From contig MNCI01017783.1 of the NCBI GenBank assembly GCA_015680685.1, positions 142,576-206,575 on the forward strand: a DNA stretch of 64,000 nucleotides, read 5' to 3'. The DNA comes from Gnetum montanum. Its lineage: Eukaryota; Streptophyta; Gnetopsida; Gnetales; Gnetaceae. The translations under genes were made by a program, and so were the position numbers. Below the pieces are notes generated by a model that made no database searches, was not told the DNA's origin, and saw only the letters and a list, made by a program, of their open reading frames with translations. Shown here piece by piece: positions 60,720 to 64,000 of the stretch; position 1 is the first letter of the stretch; each line of letters starts with the position of its first letter.

Positions 60720-61100
60720 AGTGAAACAACATATGGACGCTGGCTGTGGTGTGGATCTGCAATTGCAGGGCGCAGATCTGAAGGAACAGGACACATATCT
60801 GCAATGTCTGAGCTTAGATCTGCACTCACAGGGTGCAGATCTGGAGTGACAGGGCATCGATCTGTGATCACGGAGGCTAGATCTGCAGTTACAGTGCACA
60901 GATCTAAAATAATCGGGCGTAGATCTAGAAGAACAAGGTGCAAATCTGTAGTTATAGTGTGCAGATCTGAGATAACAAGACGTAGATCTGCAATGTTTGC
61001 CCATAGATCTGCAATCACGGGGTGTAGATCTATAGCAATGGGACGTAGATCTGGGATGTAGGAAAGCATATCTGAGCAAATCTATGCAGATCTAAGTGAA
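60720..61100. repeat. AGATCTG repeat array next to the PBS of H
   Basis: About thirteen GCAGATCTG or GTAGATCTG palindromic cores spaced about 26-32 bp apart, with variable spacers. ORFs of 118-151 codons with repeated Arg-Ser (RRSEITRRRSA type) on both strands are products of the palindromic array and not genes. A shorter cluster of the same motif lies at 50,365-50,530. Confidence 0.9.
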
Positions 61101-61105
61101 TGTGG

Positions 61106-61123
61106 TCCCTCCTTCTAGTGCCA
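61106..61123 (-). other. Primer-binding site of element H
   Basis: On minus, TGGCACTAGAAGGAGGGA begins five bases after the LTR end (GGTACA, AGAAA spacer). The same layout and sequence type is present in F (30,415-30,433). This fixes H as minus-oriented and the right LTR as its 5' LTR. Confidence 0.75.
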
Positions 61124-61128
61124 TTTCT

Positions 61129-62815
61129 TGTACCATCTGAAATTGTCAGTGCAAGGCTGGAATGAAACAAACACCGAGAGATCCTCCAGAAGAAATACAG
61201 ACGACCCTACCTTCACTTGAGGGCAAGCTAGAATGGACGAAGGCAGAATGCCTTGAATGGTCTGCACACGGATCAAACGAGGACTTCCCCAACGTACACA
61301 CTTTGCAATGCGTTAGGTTATACGTAAACGATGCACATTAAACATAAAATGTAATGTAAATAGACACAATAATGTAAACTAGAATGTAAACGTAAACTGG
61401 AAAAATAAAGAAAACTGCAATAAATCTAGGCAAAAATGTAAATTGTTTTGTATTGAAAAAGTGATTACAGTGTGCACCGGTCAGAACATAGTTGTGGATT
61501 AATCACAAGGCAGACGTTTAGCCCTAGTGGGTGATGAAAGGTGCTGGGAGATGTAGGTTTTGGGTTGCAGGGAAATGCAGCATCCAAGTCTGATGCCCTG
61601 GGTACAGAGGTTTATGCCTAGATTTGCTAAGTGTACCAGATCCAATTTTTGTTATCTCCATTTGTAAAAATTGTCAACCTTGATCTAGTGAAAATAGGGG
61701 TTTTTATAAGATCTTGGGTGTTAGATTTAGATCTGGAAGGAGATGAGTGGCTGTGAGGTGAGAAAAGTTCGGATTGGAAGACAGGTGGTGCATTGACCGA
61801 GTGCAAGATATGTTACAACTGTACAGTGTGCAGCGTATGAGATTGGGCATCAACCTTAGCATACAGGCTCAGCATCAACCTCAGTGTATAGGCTCAACAT
61901 CAACCTCAGCATACAGGCTCAGCATCAACCTCAGCGTACAGGCTCAGCATCAACCTCAGCGTATAGGCTCAGCATCAACCTCAGCATACAGGCTCAGCGT
62001 ACACCAAAATGTACCCAGCGTACACACATGTAAATGCATCATTTCAATGTAAAAACTTGATTTTTAGGTGCTTGTTATGATGCCCAACAGTTGCCCTACC
62101 TTCGGGAGTCAATTTCAGGTTAAAATTTTTCTCTTTGGTGCCTGTTTTGGGCTGTTTTGGTGGTGTATGCTGTGCTGTACGTTGGTCAGCATACACGAAA
62201 ATGTACCCAGTGTACATGCATGAAAATGCATCATTTTGAGGTCAAAACTTGATTTTCAGGCACCCGTGATGATGCCCAATAGTTGCCCTACCTCTAGGAG
62301 TTGATTTTATGTGAAAATCTTGCTCTTTGGTGCCTGTTTTGGGCCATTTTTGGTGGTGTACGCTGGGCTATACGCTGGTCAGCGTACACCAAAATGTACC
62401 CATCGTACACACATGTAAATGCATCATTTAGGACCCAAATTTTGATTTTTAGGAGGTTGAGAGCTACTGGGGACCTTGGGGAAGGTCTTGGGGGGTCCAG
62501 ACACAATTCTGGCATGTTTTGGCTCATTTTTGGGGCCCAAAAGTTGCTATACGCTGGCTTGTACGCTAGCCAGCATACAGCCTAGTGTGAATAGATTATA
62601 CTTGGTCAAACCCAAGTATTTTGAACCCAAAACATGAAATTCCTAATGCTGGATGCTGATGTAGTCACCTATGGGTCACAAGGAACTCTTTATTATTCAA
62701 TTATGCTCTGTTTGATGCTGTTTTTGAGGCTTTTAAGCTTGGTCATGCTGGGGACCAACATGACTTAGCTCAATTTCTGTCTACAAGTGTTAGCCAAACT
62801 TTTTATGGTGTTTCA
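61129..62815 (-). repeat. 5' LTR of element H (right copy, 1,687 bp)
   Basis: Homologous along its length to 42,017-43,895. Same ends (plus: TGTACC...TTTCA). The 25-bp GCATCAACC array is at 61,848-61,990. Three 192-bp units (anchors 62,036; 62,228; 62,421). A TATAAAA box on minus lies at about 61,708-61,702. Followed by GTGGT. Confidence 0.92.
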
Positions 62816-62820
62816 GTGGT
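62816..62820 (+). other. Target-site duplication GTGGT, right copy
   Basis: It directly follows the LTR end of H and matches 42,012-42,016. The next bases resume pol of F. Confidence 0.9.
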
Positions 62821-64000
62821 CTTTAGGGTAGGTTGCAATTTATTAGACACTTTATTGAAAAATTGATAGATAAGTTGAGACCTATGCATAACCTATTATG
62901 AAAAAATGTGCATTTCCAATGGACCCAACAATGTCAAGAAGCGTTCGAGAACATAAAACAAGAGCTAACCCAACTGCCGACTATTTATCCCCCAAAAAGC
63001 TATAAACCCTTTTATATCTACCTTGTAGCTTTTGATGCTTCTATTGCATCAATGCTTTGTCAAAAATGTCAAGATGGAGCTGAGATCCCCATATATTACC
63101 TAAGCCATGCTTTAATCACTTATGAACAATGATACAACGATGTAGAGAAATCATGTCTTGCCCTCGTCTTCTCCTTGAATAAATGGTAGCATTATCTCTT
63201 ACACAATCAAGTTTACACCATTTTCAAAGATAACGTTCTCCATGCTATCACCAATAATATCTATGAGTCAAGTAGGATAGCTAGGTGGAAAGCAATGATC
63301 ACGGAATTTGACTTACACTATGTTGCTCAATCCTCCATGAAAGGTCAAGCAATAGTCACGCAATTAGCCGTTTCGCCAATGCATGATCAGGCAATAGTTA
63401 ACCCCAAATTCCTTGATGAAAATGTTAACAGTATATATGCCATACCTAACAACTATGAACCAATCCTCTATTTCGATGGAGCTTCAACCTCCCAAGGAGG
63501 AAGTGTTGTGGCCATTTTAACATACCCCTCTGGAGAAATCCAACCCTTCGCCTACCGATTAACCTTTCCTTGCACCAATAATGTGGCAGAGTATGAAGGT
63601 CTTCTTCGAGGTCTTCAAGCAGCATTAACTTCAAGAATCTAACATCTTGTAGTTTGAGATGATTCACAACTAGTTATTAATCAAGTCACTGAGGTCTACC
63701 CATGCAAGGCTCTCCATTTGCAACCATATTGTGATTTGACCAAACATCTGCTAAGATAACTAGTAGAAACTAATATACAGCATGTCCCTAGAAGCGAAAA
63801 CATCATTGCTAATGCACTTGCCACACTAGCCTTAAACATGACACCTGAAATGTTCCATGCATTGCCAAGCTCTATAACAAGTTGTGTTGAACCTATAATT
63901 AACACGCATGACGAAATGCCTATAGCATCTGTTAGTACAACACATGCAATAGAATGGTACGATGACATAAAAGAGTACCTTCTAAGAGGCAAACCACCAC
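62821..64000 (+). pseudogene. Tat-like RNase H and second RNase H of element F (second part of split pol)
   Basis: It resumes with GRLQFIRHFIEKL (with a frame change), then FQWTQQCQEAFENIK and PFYIYLVAFDASIASMLCQ (RNase H 1, 62,905-63,190), the linker ARWKAMITEFDLHYVAQSSM, and the second RNase H with LYFDGASTSQGG (about 63,468-63,500), NNVAEYEGLLRGLQAAL (about 63,577-63,627), DDSQLVINQV, and NIIANALATLA (about 63,800-63,830). There H has Asp where F has Asn, so the last catalytic acid is lost. Stops: TGA after ITYEQ, TAG, TAA. It continues past the window toward integrase (IEWYDDIKEYLLRG). Confidence 0.88.

Larger units (their letters stand above)
42017..62815 (-). mobile_element. Element H: complete 20.8-kb Tat-lineage LTR retrotransposon inserted in F
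   Basis: 20,799 bp bounded by homologous LTRs (42,017-43,895 and 61,129-62,815) and a perfect GTGGT duplication. In sense (minus) order: 5' LTR, PBS (61,123-61,106), leader repeats, gag-protease (60,122-56,025), antisense gene (50,530-55,283 on plus), repeats and gap, RT-RNaseH-aRNaseH-integrase (to 45,414), 3' noncoding region, PPT (43,912-43,896), 3' LTR. The gene order and proteins are the same as in F. The size is in the range of the giant Ogre-type Tat elements. LTRs differ by roughly one base in ten over the first 220 bp by eye, so this is not a recent insertion. Confidence 0.92.
28802..64000 (+). mobile_element. Element F: giant Tat-lineage LTR retrotransposon, interrupted by element H; 3' end outside window
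   Basis: The order is 5' LTR (28,802-30,408), PBS, leader repeats, gag-protease (30,711-34,407), a spliced antisense gene (35,045-about 40,310, minus), RT (about 40,940-42,016), then H (42,017-62,815), then RNase H and second RNase H (62,821 onward). Excluding H, more than 14 kb of F is visible. The LTR starts TGAAACACC, like that of H. The 5 bases before it (ATAAG) would be the target duplication. The second RNase H (DGAS...AEYEGLLRGL) places it in the Tat lineage. Confidence 0.85.

Noticed and set aside
60624-61079. Overlapping 118-151-codon ORFs on both strands rich in Arg-Ser
   Set aside because: They are translations of the palindromic AGATCTG array; long frames on both strands are expected from the repeat.

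Overview
The window is nuclear DNA of a land plant, most likely a seed plant with a large repeat-rich genome. It is almost entirely nested, decayed Ty3/gypsy LTR retrotransposons of two lineages. I see no rRNA, tRNA or intact host gene. Evidence for a plant: Athila-type gag, protease and RT, a primer-binding site complementary to plant tRNA-Asp, and Tat-type pol genes with two RNase H domains. Species cannot be named from the sequence. Gaps of N lie at 572-574, 28,613-28,731 and 48,672-49,145.

Layout. 1-4,936: Athila-like element A (+), with gag-protease, no pol and a 3' LTR. 4,937-about 13,850: old Tat-like element I (+), into which A apparently inserted; it has protease, antisense-gene remnants, then RT-RNaseH-aRNaseH-integrase and a possible 3' LTR. 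14,380-18,109: Athila-like element C (+), gag to the start of integrase. 18,110-21,918: element B (+), with 5' LTR, PBS, gag and protease, inserted in C. 21,919-24,750: element D (-), with a 3' LTR and a coiled-coil ORF remnant, abutting B's protease. 24,966-27,600: unassigned LTR-like DNA, then a CpG-richer block. 27,600-28,801: E (-), the 3' noncoding part of an A-like element.

28,802-64,000 and beyond: giant Tat element F (+). It has a 5' LTR, PBS, gag-protease, a multi-exon gene on the opposite strand (35,045-about 40,310), then RT. Its pol is split at 42,016 by a second, related 20.8-kb Tat element H (42,017-62,815, minus strand) with both LTRs, PBS, PPT and a 5-bp target duplication (GTGGT). 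F's RNase H domains resume at 62,821.

The most interesting system is the antisense gene carried by F and H, with traces in I. It lies between protease and reverse transcriptase, opposite to gag-pol, and has about eight exons. Splice junctions agree between F and H, and two exons have identical length (272 and 1,048 nt). An intron-bearing gene can survive retrotransposition if it is antisense to the genomic RNA, because its introns are then not recognised. Known Tat/Ogre elements carry extra ORFs and can have an intron between protease and RT. A conserved, spliced antisense gene at that internal position is, to my knowledge, unusual. Element-specific tandem repeats sit in the LTRs and leader and again in intron 1 or upstream of this gene.

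All elements look inactive. gag-pro of A, F and H has many stops but almost no frameshifts, as expected from deamination of methylated cytosines.
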